In this document: positions 45,399-56,306 of the stretch, piece by piece
Layout: each line of letters opens with the position of its first letter
How positions within the stretch are numbered: the stretch's first letter is position 1
Assembly (NCBI GenBank): GCA_020912385.1
Contig: CP087210.1
Coordinates: 1,736,001 to 1,800,000, forward strand
Direction of reading: 5' to 3'
DNA: 64,000 nucleotides
From: Neofusicoccum parvum
Taxonomy: Eukaryota; Ascomycota; Dothideomycetes; Botryosphaeriales; Botryosphaeriaceae
Notes under the pieces: model-generated
Databases searched by the model: none
What the model was told of the DNA's origin: nothing
The model's input: only the letters and a program-made list of their open reading frames with translations
Program-made: the position numbers and the translations under genes

Positions 45399-48001
45399 GC
45401 TGGGCGGCGAGGGATTGCGTGATTGCGGGATTGCTGGATGAGGAGCAGGCGGGATCGAGGCAGCCAGAGAAGGGAGCGACGGAGCACGCACCGCGGCTTA
45501 TCCGCCGTCACGACCCATGGCCAGAAAAGGCGTCTGCTGTTGCAGAGGCGGCTGTCCGTAACTTTTTTGCCGACTGACGCACGGCATGCCGTAGCTCCCC
45601 GCGGCCCCCTGCCAGCTCCCCATTCGCTTGCGCCGCGGTCAGCAGCGCGCCCACAGCGTTGGCGGGCGGGCATCGTATCTCCGCGTCGCCAAGTCTGCGC
45701 CCGCCGCGCCACCTGCTGCGTGCCCGGCGATCGCTTTCCCCAAGCCCGCCAGAGCGACGTGCCGGCCACCCTTGACACAAATGCCGCGGAACGTTGCCTA
45801 GATTAGATGCTACCACATCTTATCTGATGACCGCCCACGCCGTGGAACGACGTTTCATCCGTGTTCTGTTTCCCAGAACTCCACTCTTGTGCCCCGCTTC
45901 GCTCGCCCTGTGCCTGCGCGGAAAATGACAGGAACACGAGAAGATCGGCCGCCTGGATCTGCTTGGAATCAAGAATAGCTGTCTGCCGACTCCCGAGCCG
46001 TGTTGAATCTTGCTCGCCAGCAATCATGCGGGCGATGTCGGCCGTCATGCAAAGGCGCCTTCCTGAGTGTTGTTCGCTCGCGCAGCGAAATTGCTCGCGG
46101 CATCTCTGTGTTCTCCTCGACCAAGGAAAGCCTCGGGGATAGTGAGAAGACGGGCGTCGGCAAAGAATGCAAACGCCGAGGACCAACACCGCCGATGCCA
46201 TGGGCCTTGGCAGCGACCAGTCCGCTGTGTCTCGCCATGTGCTCCGGGAAGTGGGCTCGCCGGCACCAACACCACAGCCCGGCCTTGTTTCTTCTACTCG
46301 GCAAGCTGAAGAAACCGCTAAGAAAAGAAACAATCGGGCCAATGCCTGTCGTCGGTCTCCGCTAATCATTACGGACTGCTCCTTCTCAGCGCCCATCAAT
46401 AATCCGCCAGTCCTCGTCGTCGTTTTGCCGCGGCATAACCGAGCGGGCCCACATCTGGACACCGCAGCCGCTGGTGGCCCGCACATCTTTGGCAACCCCG
46501 GGGTGCATCCACAACTCAAACACCGAGAAGGCCGAGCATTTCTTCGGAGAATAGAAGCAATTTGACGTAGCCGGTCAACTCACCAGCGATACCGGCTGCA
46601 ATCGGCCACGTTCTTCCGTTCGGACCTAAAAGCCGAGGACCAAGTCGGCTGAACCAAGAAGAACCATGCAAAAGCCGTGGTCTTTCTGCGTAATGCGATG
46701 TCGCCACCAAGAGTTGCCATTGCGATGGCAACAGAACCACTTGAGAGATCTTCGATAATGGAGAACGAAAGCACTGACGCAGTCGGAATAGCCAACAGAA
46801 CCTCGTTTTGTCGCGGCGCCAGTAGTGCCACCTCCGCAACCGGCCCGCACATATGCGGCTACCACGGCGCCTCGCACATGTGTCTCTTGGCTCTTGGCAC
46901 CGCCTCAAGCCTGCCAGACCGCCAAAGTCATGCAACCCGGCGGCTCGACCTTCGAGCGCCGCGTTATTGACCGTCGGTGCGGAGCCCTCATCTCCGCCCG
47001 CCAAGCGACACCGTACGACCTGAGTCTGACGATGGCCTGTGTTTAATCCTCGAAGGCATGTTCCAGGAGATCCGCCTTGAGACAGGCGAGGTGCTATTTG
47101 TGTGGCGCAGCCTGAATCACGACGAGGCAAGCCTGCGGGACGGGAGGATGTCGCCGGGTGGCGGCGAAGGCTTCACACCGCGACGCCGCAGGGTTACTTC
47201 TAGATAACCAGAATCGGTAAGAATAGCGATCGAGCCTATCTTTTCTTGGCGTGTTGCATGCTGGACGTGTACAAGGCCTTTGGAAAAGATAGGCGTGGTG
47301 TCTGGCTGTTGGACAGATGATGCTTGGTGCTTTTTGATAGGGCTTTGTCCGTGACTGGTAGAGCTAAGCGACAGCTCGTGCGTGCGGATATAGGCATTGC
47401 ACAGCATGAAGATCTGTAGCTGGATGCTGACTAGCAGGAAGTTAGCTACAATGACGGTTACAAGGGTGTGCTGAATTACCCGCCGCAGCCGCCAAATCGG
47501 TTAGCGAGCCTGAACTGGGAAATTGTGCCTCAGATTACACTGAGTATGGTCACCTCCGGGTTGCTACTATGCTCTGGTCATCTCCCAAACTCCATGCACT
47601 ATCGGACAGGGGCGTGGTGTCCAATAGGAAGACTGGGGGAGAATCCAAAAGGTGAAAAGGGTGAGAGATCAAGATTCAAAGGCTAGAAGCGCATTGTGTC
47701 AGGCGCTTTTTCCTTTGCGCTTCTGTTTAAATTCTCAAGGGTAAGTGTTTGCGTGAAGGACTCCTAGGTAGTGTGAGATATGGGGACCAATGGATCAAAA
47801 CAATTACGAAGCAATTAATATTATACCAAAAGAGCAGAAAATTTGGCTTTTGAGTAATTCCTGGCAGTATATGGCATCCTGAAATTTATAAAGTGGACCG
47901 GAGGAAAAAGAAATGCTCCCTTTTCTTTACTCAAAGTGTGTCCTCTGACGGTTCCGGATCAGACAGACCAAGGAATCTCAAAGTATCTAAGGTAATCCGC
48001 A
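45399..48001. other. 2.6-kb region between acyltransferase and oxidoreductase, no gene supported
   Basis: Holds the acyltransferase promoter with an SreA-type site at 45820. Frames at 45803-46519 and 46516-47130 (minus) lack recognisable domains and splice support. 47.4-48.0 kb is AT-rich and contains the 3' flank of the oxidoreductase gene. Confidence 0.45.
45820..45828 (-). promoter_or_regulatory. SreA/Sre1-type GATA site (ATCAGATAA on minus strand)
   Basis: TTATCTGAT on the plus strand, extended to ATCTTATCTGAT (45817-45828). Located 422 bp upstream of the acyltransferase start, the only gene it can obviously serve. Confidence 0.7.
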
Positions 48002-49446
48002 TCAGTCAGGATTCTTGTCTATTATGACGGGAAACTTACTAGCCCAGCCCAAGTCGTTGCCAAACACCTCCGCCAACCTTTCTGGGCCCCACATAACACC
48101 CTTGTCGGGGTGGTAGGTGATTGCTGAAGAGCCTACTGCGAGAGCCATCATGGGAGCAACCTCTGGGAATTCTGCAGCCTCGACCTCGAAAAGAGGGTCT
48201 TCCTTCTTCAAGATATCATTGAAGATGTTGGCAGCGGCGACATGGCCCATGACCATTGCAGGCCCAGCGCGCTTGATACCGGACCAGTGACAGATATCGC
48301 CAGCAGCAAAATGACGATCTGGGTTGGCAATTTCTTTCAAAGTCATGCTGGTGGAGATGGTCAATGAAATCGCAGAGTGAAGTTCGTGGATTTACTCACT
48401 GGGAAGTGACTTTCACATAGCCATTCTCATCGACGGCATCACGTGGCAGCGACTCCGTGTTGGGTGAAAAACGCGAAGTTGCGGGGAAGACGTAGCCAGC
48501 ATTGATCACTCTGCCGTCTGTGAGCGTGATTCTGGAGAAGCCATCCTCGGTGGTGACATTGGCACGCTGTCCAAGGACGACCTCAATTCCCGTCTCCTCC
48601 AACGAGGACAGGGCTTGAGTCTTGAACTCAGCAGGAAGCGGCTCGTTGGACAGAAGTTCGTCCCTGGAGTGGATGAGGATCACGCGATTGTGGGGGTGAT
48701 AGCTCTTGATCTCCCCGGCGAATTCTATTCCAACAGCGCCTATCCGACGCAATTAGTGTGATCCGCGAGGATCAACAAGATCAGATGAGATACTTACCGC
48801 CACCGATGACGGCCACTGTGCTACTTTTGGCAACCTCGATGCCAGCAATGTGCTTCTGAGCCTCGATCACGTAGTTCTTGAATGAGCTGGCCTTTGGGAC
48901 GATGGGCCACTCTCTCCGCGAGCCAGTGGCCAGGAGCAAATAGTCGTACTCGACAGTGACGTCTTTGCTGCCATCGTCATAGTCCGCGAAGGTCGCAGAC
49001 AGCGCCTCAGGGTTGATGTGCTTGATGGTTCCGTGGCGGATCGACAGCTCCCTGCGCTTCAGACGCCACAGGGCGTTGTAACGCAGCCAGGAGGGCTCGA
49101 CGGAGCCCTTTGCCACGTGGGCGAGCGGAGCTCCCACGGAGTGGACTACACACAGACCCTTGTTCAGCACAACCGCAGTGTTCTCTCAAGGACTAATGCA
49201 CATACAGAAACCGTCGCGCTCATCGATCAGCGTGATCTCAACGGGCCTCTTCGGGCGCGGGCTGGGCTGGGCTGAGTCGGGCTGGCCGTAGACGGGTCTG
49301 ACAGGCTTGCCATCGAGGCCGTTGAGCAGGCCCAGGACCGCAGCGACACCGGCATAGGCCCCACCAACGACCAGGACGCGGTGCGGGATTCGGTCAGGCA
49401 CGTGGCCGTTGGCGCTGGCGGGGGCGGGGACAGCGGAGGGAGCCAT
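48002..49446 (-). CDS. AIF/AMID-like FAD-dependent NAD(P)H oxidoreductase
   Basis: Pyridine-nucleotide-disulfide-type flavoprotein related to AIF, AMID and external NADH dehydrogenases. Exons on the minus strand: 49446-49206, 49145-48798, 48739-48400, 48347-48002, giving 424 aa. The FAD-binding Rossmann motif is VLVVGGAYAGVAAVLGLL near residue 25. DYLLLATGSRREWP is the conserved ATG-like motif, AVIGGGAVGIEFAGEI the NAD(P)H-binding fold, and HFAAGDICHW the second FAD contact. No redox-active CxxxxC is visible, as in AIF/AMID and unlike disulfide reductases. No transmembrane helix or clear targeting signal is seen. It shares a 630-bp promoter with the siderophore transporter and one SreA-type site. 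A role in reductive release of siderophore iron is conceivable but only inferred. Confidence 0.88.
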
Positions 49447-50075
49447 GGCGTCTGCAGCGTGCGCGTACACGGTCTGAGTGCGCGCCCAGAAAGGCGGGCA
49501 GAGGGCGCCAGGCCGGCGCCTTTTCTCTGGGCGTCCAGCGCTGCAACAGCGGGCGGCATGGCCGCAGCATGGTCGGCAGGTCGGACTGGCGCGGAGCTGG
49601 AGTGGGCCTCTGAGAAGGACGAAGGAGCGGCCAGGCGGGTGTGCAACGTCGGCGCAGCGAGTCAGACGGGCAGGCGAGCCGGGCGAGGAGGGCAGTAGCA
49701 GGGCGACGGCGCAAGTGTCGATTTAGAGTGGCCCGTTAAAGTTATCAGATCCGCTTCGCTCGCTTGGCCGCCGCACAGACCGCCGGTGCCGGTGCCGGTG
49801 CCTGTGCCTGTGCCTGAGCTGGTGCCGCGCTGGCGCTTGCTTGTGCGCCGCCTTTTGCTGCCCCGGAGGCTTGGTGTGTCGCGTGTGCGCGTCGCTTCGG
49901 CAGCCCAGACGGCAACGGGGCCCGCGCGCCATGCCGGCAGCACTCTGCGTCAGCGGCCGCGTCAGTACGTACACTCTGCCAGACACCTGCCCTTCTGTGC
50001 GCGTCGACCCAGCCCGCCCTTCTCGCCGTTTCTCTTTTAGTGCTCGTGCTTCGCCCCCCACTCTGCTGTCCTATC
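49447..50075. promoter_or_regulatory. Divergent promoter of oxidoreductase and MFS transporter
   Basis: 629 bp with one SreA-type site (49742) nearly midway: 296 bp from the oxidoreductase start, 326 bp from the transporter start. Next to it are hexamer repeats: CCGGTG x3 then CCTGTG x2 at 49783-49812. Confidence 0.65.
49742..49750 (-). promoter_or_regulatory. SreA/Sre1-type GATA site (ATCTGATAA on minus strand)
   Basis: TTATCAGAT on the plus strand, perfect ATCWGATAA. The only such site between the two divergent genes, so it probably serves both. Confidence 0.72.
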
Positions 50076-52123
50076 ATGATTTTGCGCCAACGATCCTTCG
50101 ATCGCGCGCTGGGAGACCGCCGCCCCGACCATTCCCGAGCCTCCTCGCCGGACATACCCGGCGAAGACGCCCCTCTGCTGATGGACGTCGAGCGCGACCA
50201 CCCCGACGACCCGCCGCAGCAGGGCGTCAGGGAGATCGAGGCTGCCCGCTCGGTTTGGACTCCCGGCCTGCTGAAGATTGCCTATCTCTCTGTCTTTGTG
50301 GTCATCTTGGGCAGCTCGCTGGAGACCCAGGCGAGCGCCAACCTGACCAACTATGTCACCAGTGACTTCTCTGAACATGCCCTTGTCTCCACAATATCCG
50401 TCAGCACCAGCCTGGTTGCTGGTGTGGCACGCGTGCCCGTCGCCAAGCTAATTGATATCTGGGGGCGCGGTGAGGGCTATGTTACCATGGTGGTGTGTAC
50501 AACTCTTGGTGGGTCGAGTCATTTCCTATCTGCAAACCATGTATGCTGAGCTAGTCTCCTGTAGGGTTGATTTTGATGGCTGCTTGTAACAATGTACCAA
50601 CATATGCTGTTGCTCAGGTGCGCTTGAAAAAACCGCTATTACCCTTTCCGGCATTTTCAGTATTCTCACAGCCTCGTAGGTGTTCTACTGGTTGGGATTC
50701 GACGGAGCAGGATATGTCCTCCAGGTCTTTCTTGCAGATACCACCAGTCTCCGGAACCGTGCCCTAGCATTCTCTCTTTCGACCACCCCCTACATCCTTA
50801 CAACCTTTGCTGGCCCAGCCGTGGCGCAGTGGTTCCAGGACAACAGCTCTTGGAGATGGGCCTATATCATCTTTGCTATCATAACACCACTTGTGTCGCT
50901 CCCTATCATTTACCTCCTATTCTACACAAAGCGCATAGCCATTCGGAAAGGCATCCTCAAGCCGAACGAGCTGAAGAGAAAGGAGCCATGGCTGGTGCAG
51001 GCACAGAAGTTTGCCATTCAATTTGACGGTACACAGCATATTCGACAGGCACAGCTTTATCATGTCCAACGCTAACATCAGTCAGTTGTCGGTTCCGTCC
51101 TTTTCGTAATTGGACTTGCATTGATCTTGCTGCCTCTCAGTCTCCGCTCGCACTCTCCAGCGGGTTGGCTTGATCTCTCGATGATCTCCAAGTTCATCGC
51201 AGGCTACTCCTGCCTCTGCCTCTTCGTAGCATGGGAGTGGAAGTTCGCCCCGGTGAAGCTCATCCCCTACCGCGTCATCATGGACCGCACAGTCCTGGGC
51301 TCCTGCCTCCTCTGCTTCGTCTCCTTCGCCGCCTTCAGGTACGCCCAGCCCTCTCACCCAACACCAACCCTCACTAACCCAGCACCCCCACCTCAGCTGC
51401 TACAACGCCTACTTCCCCGCCTACCTCCAGGTCGTCCACGAACTCACCATCCGCACGGCCGGCTACATCGCCAACATCTTCTCCATCACCTCCTGCATCC
51501 TCGGCATCGCCTTCGCCTACATCATCCGCCAAACCGGCCGCTACAAGCAGCTCGCGCTCCTCGCGCTCCCCCTCCGCGCACTCGGCACGCTCGCCCTGAT
51601 CCCCGCCGTGCAGCCGCACCATTCCACCACCGCAGTCGTCGGGTGCCAGCTGGCGAACGCGGTGGCAGGCGCGGCGCTGGTAGTCGCGAACCAGACGGCG
51701 GTCAACGCGGCGGTGGCGCGGCGGCACGGCGACCTGGCGGTGGTGCTGGCGGTGCAGCTGCTGTTCTCGAGCGTGGGCGCGGCGGTCGGCACGGCGGCGG
51801 CCGGCGCCGTGTGGGCGGCCGCCATGCCCGGCCTGCTGCGCGCCTTCCTGCCGCCCGCGCGCCGCCCGCTGGCCGACGCGCTGTACGGCAGCCTGCGCCG
51901 CCAGCTGGAGTGGCCCGTCGGCAGCGACGTGCGCTGGGCCGTCGTGCGCGCGTACTGCGTGACCCAGGCGAGGCTGTGCGTCGTCGCGGCCATGGCCTTG
52001 CCGTTCGTCGTCGGGTTCGTGATGATGTGGCGGGACTTGCCGGTGGTGGATGAGGAGGAGGAGGAGGGCGAGCGTGGGAGGGGCAGGTGGAAGGGGGATG
52101 GCCCGGTGGAGCATCACGATTGA
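50076..52123 (+). CDS. Siderophore-iron MFS transporter (MirB/Sit1/ARN-like)
   Basis: Proton-coupled uptake (or export) of ferric siderophores at the plasma membrane. Exons: 50076-50508, 50565-50617 (53 nt), 50680-51028, 51086-51338, 51397-52123, giving 604 aa, the usual size for the 14-helix siderophore family. Family blocks: TLGLILMAACNNVPTYAVAQ followed by VFYWLGFDGAGYVLQVF (joined by the second splice), LADTTSLRNRALAFSLSTTP, and GPAVAQWFQDNSSWRWAY. The C-terminus has CYNAYFPAYLQVVHELT, IANIFSITSCILGIAFAYII and a long loop before the last helix, then an acidic tail. The N-terminus is hydrophilic with DAPLLMD. An upstream GTG-initiated extension at 50040 is not credible; the ATG at 50076 fits. 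Divergent from the oxidoreductase, sharing an SreA-type site. Confidence 0.93.
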
Positions 52124-53904
52124 GATGTGGGACTCTGGTGTGAAAGATGAATTGCTGCTATTTGGTGGGGAGGTGGACGAGTGCTGGTCGCTCGTTGAGG
52201 ACATACTTAAGGGGGGAAATAGATTTCATGCGGTTGAGAGACAGAAAATGGGTAGACACAAGCTTAAGACTTAGATATAGAAACCTTCATGGAGGAATAC
52301 ACAGTTCCCACGCGAGCAACAAACACCACAAGTGACATTTGACAATTACACCTCGTTGATGTTGCTATAGCCACTTTCCTAATCCAGTAATTTGCAAGTG
52401 TTCAGATACTCAGGTACTCTCCCCTGGCACGTGCATCTCGACCACTCTCAATCCGAACGCGAGGCCGATCGCGACCGTCATGCTGACCCTGTGACAATGC
52501 ACTCGCTCCTGCATACCCACCACGGCCGATCTTGTGTAACCCCAAAAAAGGGTAGCATGGATCCTTGTCAGAAGCCAATTCGCACGACAGGCAGCCCATC
52601 CGTGACGACAGAGCATCTCCAGTCACCAGACCTCGGCAACCCGGCAGGATGCCTTGGAAAAGGTAGGTAATCGTGCAGCACTGTCATTGCTGACAGCCCT
52701 GTGAGCCTTGCCGGCGTGTCTATCACCGGCTCGTCCGGTCGGATCAGGCAGGTAGTGTTAAGCGAAGTGTGGATCCAGCATTCCGGGTCAGGCATTACAT
52801 GGTAGCAAGGTGTTCGGACAGGGTCTTAAGTCAATCGATCCATCGCCAGCGGGAGGGAGACGGTCGCTTACGGGCTGCGGCTGTTTCGTTTCGCTTGTTT
52901 CACGAGAAGGATTTTTTTTCTCGCGACATGTAAGGCTGGAGCTGCCAGATGAGTCCGATGCCCTTCGGAGATGTCTTCTCAAAAACACGACCTTGCAGGA
53001 AGATCGACGGGCTGCATGAGGGCTTGATGGAACCGTGCCATTCAAGGAGGGCATCGTAGAAGGCCAAAACATCAGCGGTCGATCACCAGCGCTTCACTGC
53101 CCGTCAGATTCTAAAAGTGATGGCAGTGGCTTTTTTTGATAAGAAGCATCACCGACATGATCCCGCATGTCAGCCCACTTCCCGCCCGTATAGGATCGCA
53201 CAGACGGGAGCGCATTGGATGGAGTTGAAGTTTTGCGATTTCTCCGCGTCAAGGAACAGAAAAAGAAAGGTCGTGCCGCCATCCATCCATTCTCATGACT
53301 CCTGAGAGCCTCGGTTGACGACACGCGAGCCGTTTACAATCTTGTCGAAGGAGATTCCCGATACCTGTTACCTCATGATGCGCAGAAACATCCCATCCAG
53401 GACCGTCGTGCCGAGGTACTATTTTGCGACTCCGTGGAGGGTCTGCCATCGTGGGTCGGCCCGCCGGTGCGATATTGCATTTGCTCCGCGTTGTCTTTGG
53501 ATGGTGATGGAGCACTGTTTTCCTCGCGGACGGCGACAGCGGTCTTGCTCGGATGTGCATGGGATCGGCCCTGGGACTGGCCTGGCTGGAAAAATCGATC
53601 CTGGTGGACAAGCCAACCAGAGGGTGCATTCATGGCGTGCGCATGGGCGGGAGGGAGTCACAGGCGGATTCCCGGAAGGCGTGGAAGGCGGCCAACAGCG
53701 GAAGCACCGCGGTCGGGCGCGCCAGACGGGCTGGTGGTGACAGCTGGGCGCACTCGGCGATGGACGCGACGGCTCGGTGTTAGCAGTGGCTTGAGTGGCG
53801 ATGGTCTGGAGTTGGTGTTGATGGGCTTGGTCATGGACGACGCGGCACGACGCCAGATTAAACTTCTCGCTTCCTCCGCCAGGACTTAAATACGCCAGCT
53901 TCAC

Positions 53905-53913
53905 TTATCTGAT
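53905..53913 (-). promoter_or_regulatory. SreA/Sre1-type GATA site (ATCAGATAA on minus strand)
   Basis: TTATCTGAT on the plus strand; 14 bp further on is a second, opposite-facing core AGATAAGAT (53927-53935), making a paired element. Confidence 0.6.
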
Positions 53914-54464
53914 CCTCCAGATCCGCAGATAAGATACCGCGTCGCCTCTCACGATCCCGCGTGTTGAGCGGCGTGGATGGAGGCGCACGAAGTCTTGGGC
54001 TCAGCTGGTCGGACATAGGGGTGGGCTCGGGACGCGGAGAAAGCGTAAGTACGAGCCCCAGCGATCGGAACTTGCGCGTCCCAGAGAGCGGCCGCTGGAG
54101 GGTCTGCCGCCCGCTCGCTGGGCCGGCTGCTGGAGCTGGATCCACGGCGGGTGTCGTGGGTGCTTGCTCGTTGGAGTCGGCGCCGCCTGCCACGGGCGTC
54201 CGGTGCCCGCGATCCCGGCTCCCGCCAACGGTGCGGCCGCTCCCTGCCTGAGGCCGCCGCGAGCAGCGCGACGAGAGTACGGGTTACGGGCTACGAGTAC
54301 GCTACCGGCTCGGTGGAGCATCCCCGGCGCAGCCCAGCAGCCTCGCGGCCGGGCCTGGCTCCACCCGCATTGCGCGCAGCAGGCCTCGCGCCGGCTTGCA
54401 CGCCAATCGCGACCGCCAGCCCGGCCAGGCCCAGCGCACCCGGTGACTGCAGCGCGCGCGCAGA

Positions 54465-54473
54465 ATCTGATAA
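54465..54473 (+). promoter_or_regulatory. SreA/Sre1-type GATA site ATCTGATAA
   Basis: Perfect ATCWGATAA on the plus strand, 77 bp before the next site, which faces the other way. Confidence 0.6.
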
Positions 54474-54549
54474 CCTCCGCTCCGCCTTCCTGCGCCGACA
54501 TTTGCGCCGAGCGCCAGTTTCCGTCTGTCATGGCCGCGCGACGATGATC

Positions 54550-54558
54550 TTATCAGAT
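54550..54558 (-). promoter_or_regulatory. SreA/Sre1-type GATA site (ATCTGATAA on minus strand)
   Basis: TTATCAGAT, extended to ATCTTATCAGAT (54547-54558). No supported gene starts within 1 kb on either side. Confidence 0.6.
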
Positions 54559-55756
54559 TGCGTGGCCCCGCTCCGCCTCGCCAACACCTGCCGCATCAGC
54601 CATTATCTCCACCATCAGTGCATCAATCAGATTGGCCGCACGGCCCGCTGCGTTCGCTGCCCGCTGCCACCACTACACCTGCAGGGGCGATCGAACGTTC
54701 ATGCGCGCGGAAAAACAGAACTCCGCCGTGTCTGCCGCCTCCTTCCCTACCGCCCAGCCGCCCTAGTCCAGCACGCGCAAGAGATTGCTCGTGGACAAGA
54801 CTTGTCGGACGACCGATCCGGCGCGCATTGGCGAAGCTTGATCGCATTGGCCAACGCCCGCCGCGTGGCGCAATTCACGTGCGGCGAAAAGACGCTTTTG
54901 TGCCTGCTTCTGCACCGCCAAGATGGGGCCCTGATCGAACATTCCATCGTGGAGCCTTGGCTGCCCGCCGAAACGCATGGGTGGCTGGCCCGCGGACCCG
55001 CTGCGCTTGCGGCCGAGGTGACGCTGGTTGCTGCCCACGGATGTCAGACCCGGCGAAGACCCAGCCACCAGCGTCCTCTCTGGGCACGCCTATAGCAGCT
55101 ATAGTAGGCGACGTGCGAAGCCTATCATCGGCGGCGCCACGGTCGTGATGAACATGATTGTCATCTGCATTTGGCGCAGGCCTTGCCGCGCGGGTAAACC
55201 GGTTGAATGGTCGTGAAGCATGAATATGGCGCATGGACGATCAGTATACCGCCCTGAACACATGGCGTATAGGCAGATGCACAGACGGCCACCACACGCA
55301 CAACCGCGTGAAAGCAGGTCGCTGTGACGTGGCGTTCAAAGATCATGGATTGAGCCCATCTGTACTTCTCTTGGCTTCATCCTCTTCTCAACCTGCAACT
55401 TGCAAGGCGTGTACACGACCCCTTTCCACAGCAAATGCCCTCCATTCTGATTCCCATACCTGCATGCTCGCGCCTGTGTTTCCCAAGACGCCAGGTCTTT
55501 GAGTTCAATGAGCTCCTAAAAGAAGAATGATCATGTCTTCTTTCTTTGGCTTCAACATTGTCCCTGCGTTCCTTCTTCCATATTGTCCTTTCCTCACTCG
55601 GCCAATTCGCTCAACGGGTTGAGGCTCTCTTCTATTCCCATCTCTGCCCTCAGCTAGCTCATACTTTTTCATATCTTTCCTCTGTTTTCTGGTCGAACAA
55701 CAGTTCGTCCTCTTGTCTGTTTCCATTAAACTCGGCTCCAAGGAGGTCCGTCTCTG

Positions 55757-56306
55757 CTATCTCTCGGCGAAGTTGTGCACCCACTCGTTGTCGAGTAGAA
55801 GGTGATCGGCGAGAAGGACCAGAAGGAACGCCTTCAGCTTGTATTCTCCATCAGGCAGGCGCTTCCATCGCGGATCTGATTCGATGACGCGCCTCGCTGA
55901 CGAAGCGCAAAAGTCGGCCTTGAACATCCTTAACGAGTAAGCGAGCGAAAGGGGAACAACTGAACCCCGACAGTTGATGCGCAAGAACTCACATCAAGTA
56001 GGCAAGACCTGCATCAGGTCACGATTTCAGCTTCCGCAACACCATGGAGCAGATGGTCCTAGCCCTCTGCCTCTTCCTCCTCGGTTTCGCGGTCTCCTTC
56101 GGATGCTTCTCAGGCTCGACAAATTTGAGCACAGTGCCACCAACGGCGGTAACGCTGTCTTTCCGCCCGACACTCGCGTCGGACACGTGTGTTGCGCGGA
56201 CGGAAGAGCCGTGGTGTGGTTTCTCTTCCTTGCCGAGAAGCTTCTTGACTGCCTGAGGATCGCAGTAGAACGCATTTGACGAGGATGCCTGGTAAGTCGC
56301 AAACAT
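55757..56306 (-). pseudogene. Hypothetical gene with one in-frame stop, function unknown
   Basis: Minus strand. An ATG at 56306 opens a protein-like frame (TMFATYQASSSNAFYCDP, QAVKKLLGKEEKPHHG, then a basic RRKRQRAR stretch). A consensus intron at 55992-55929 (GTGAGT..TTAAG) joins it in frame to a second coding-like piece (FKADFCASSARRVIESDP, RWKRLPDGEYKLKAFLL, LDNEWVHNFAER) ending at TAG 55759-55757. The joined frame is 161 codons but has TGA at 56021-56019, so it is either a recently broken gene or a gene whose structure I have not solved. I do not recognise a family, and there is no signal peptide. It lies inside the siderophore block between the MFS and ABC genes, so it could be a cluster passenger. 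Confidence 0.42.

Larger units (their letters stand above)
52124..55756. other. 3.6-kb region with clustered GATA sites and no supported gene
   Basis: After the transporter 3' end the sequence is mixed. 53.9-54.6 kb contains three perfect SreA-type sites (53905, 54465, 54550) plus an AGATAAGAT core at 53927-53935. Frames 53419-53904 (minus), 54151-55095 (plus) and 54558-55148 (plus) are low-complexity and unrecognised. The sites imply an iron-regulated transcript here or a gene now lost. Confidence 0.5.

Noticed and set aside
45803..47130. Minus-strand frames of 204-238 codons between acyltransferase and oxidoreductase
   Set aside because: No recognisable motif, no consistent splice joins, and competing frames on the other strand.
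54151..55148. Possible plus-strand genes of about 200-314 codons near the clustered GATA sites
   Set aside because: Attractive because of the nearby SreA-type sites, but the products are Arg/Pro/Ala-rich, overlap in several frames and match no family I know.
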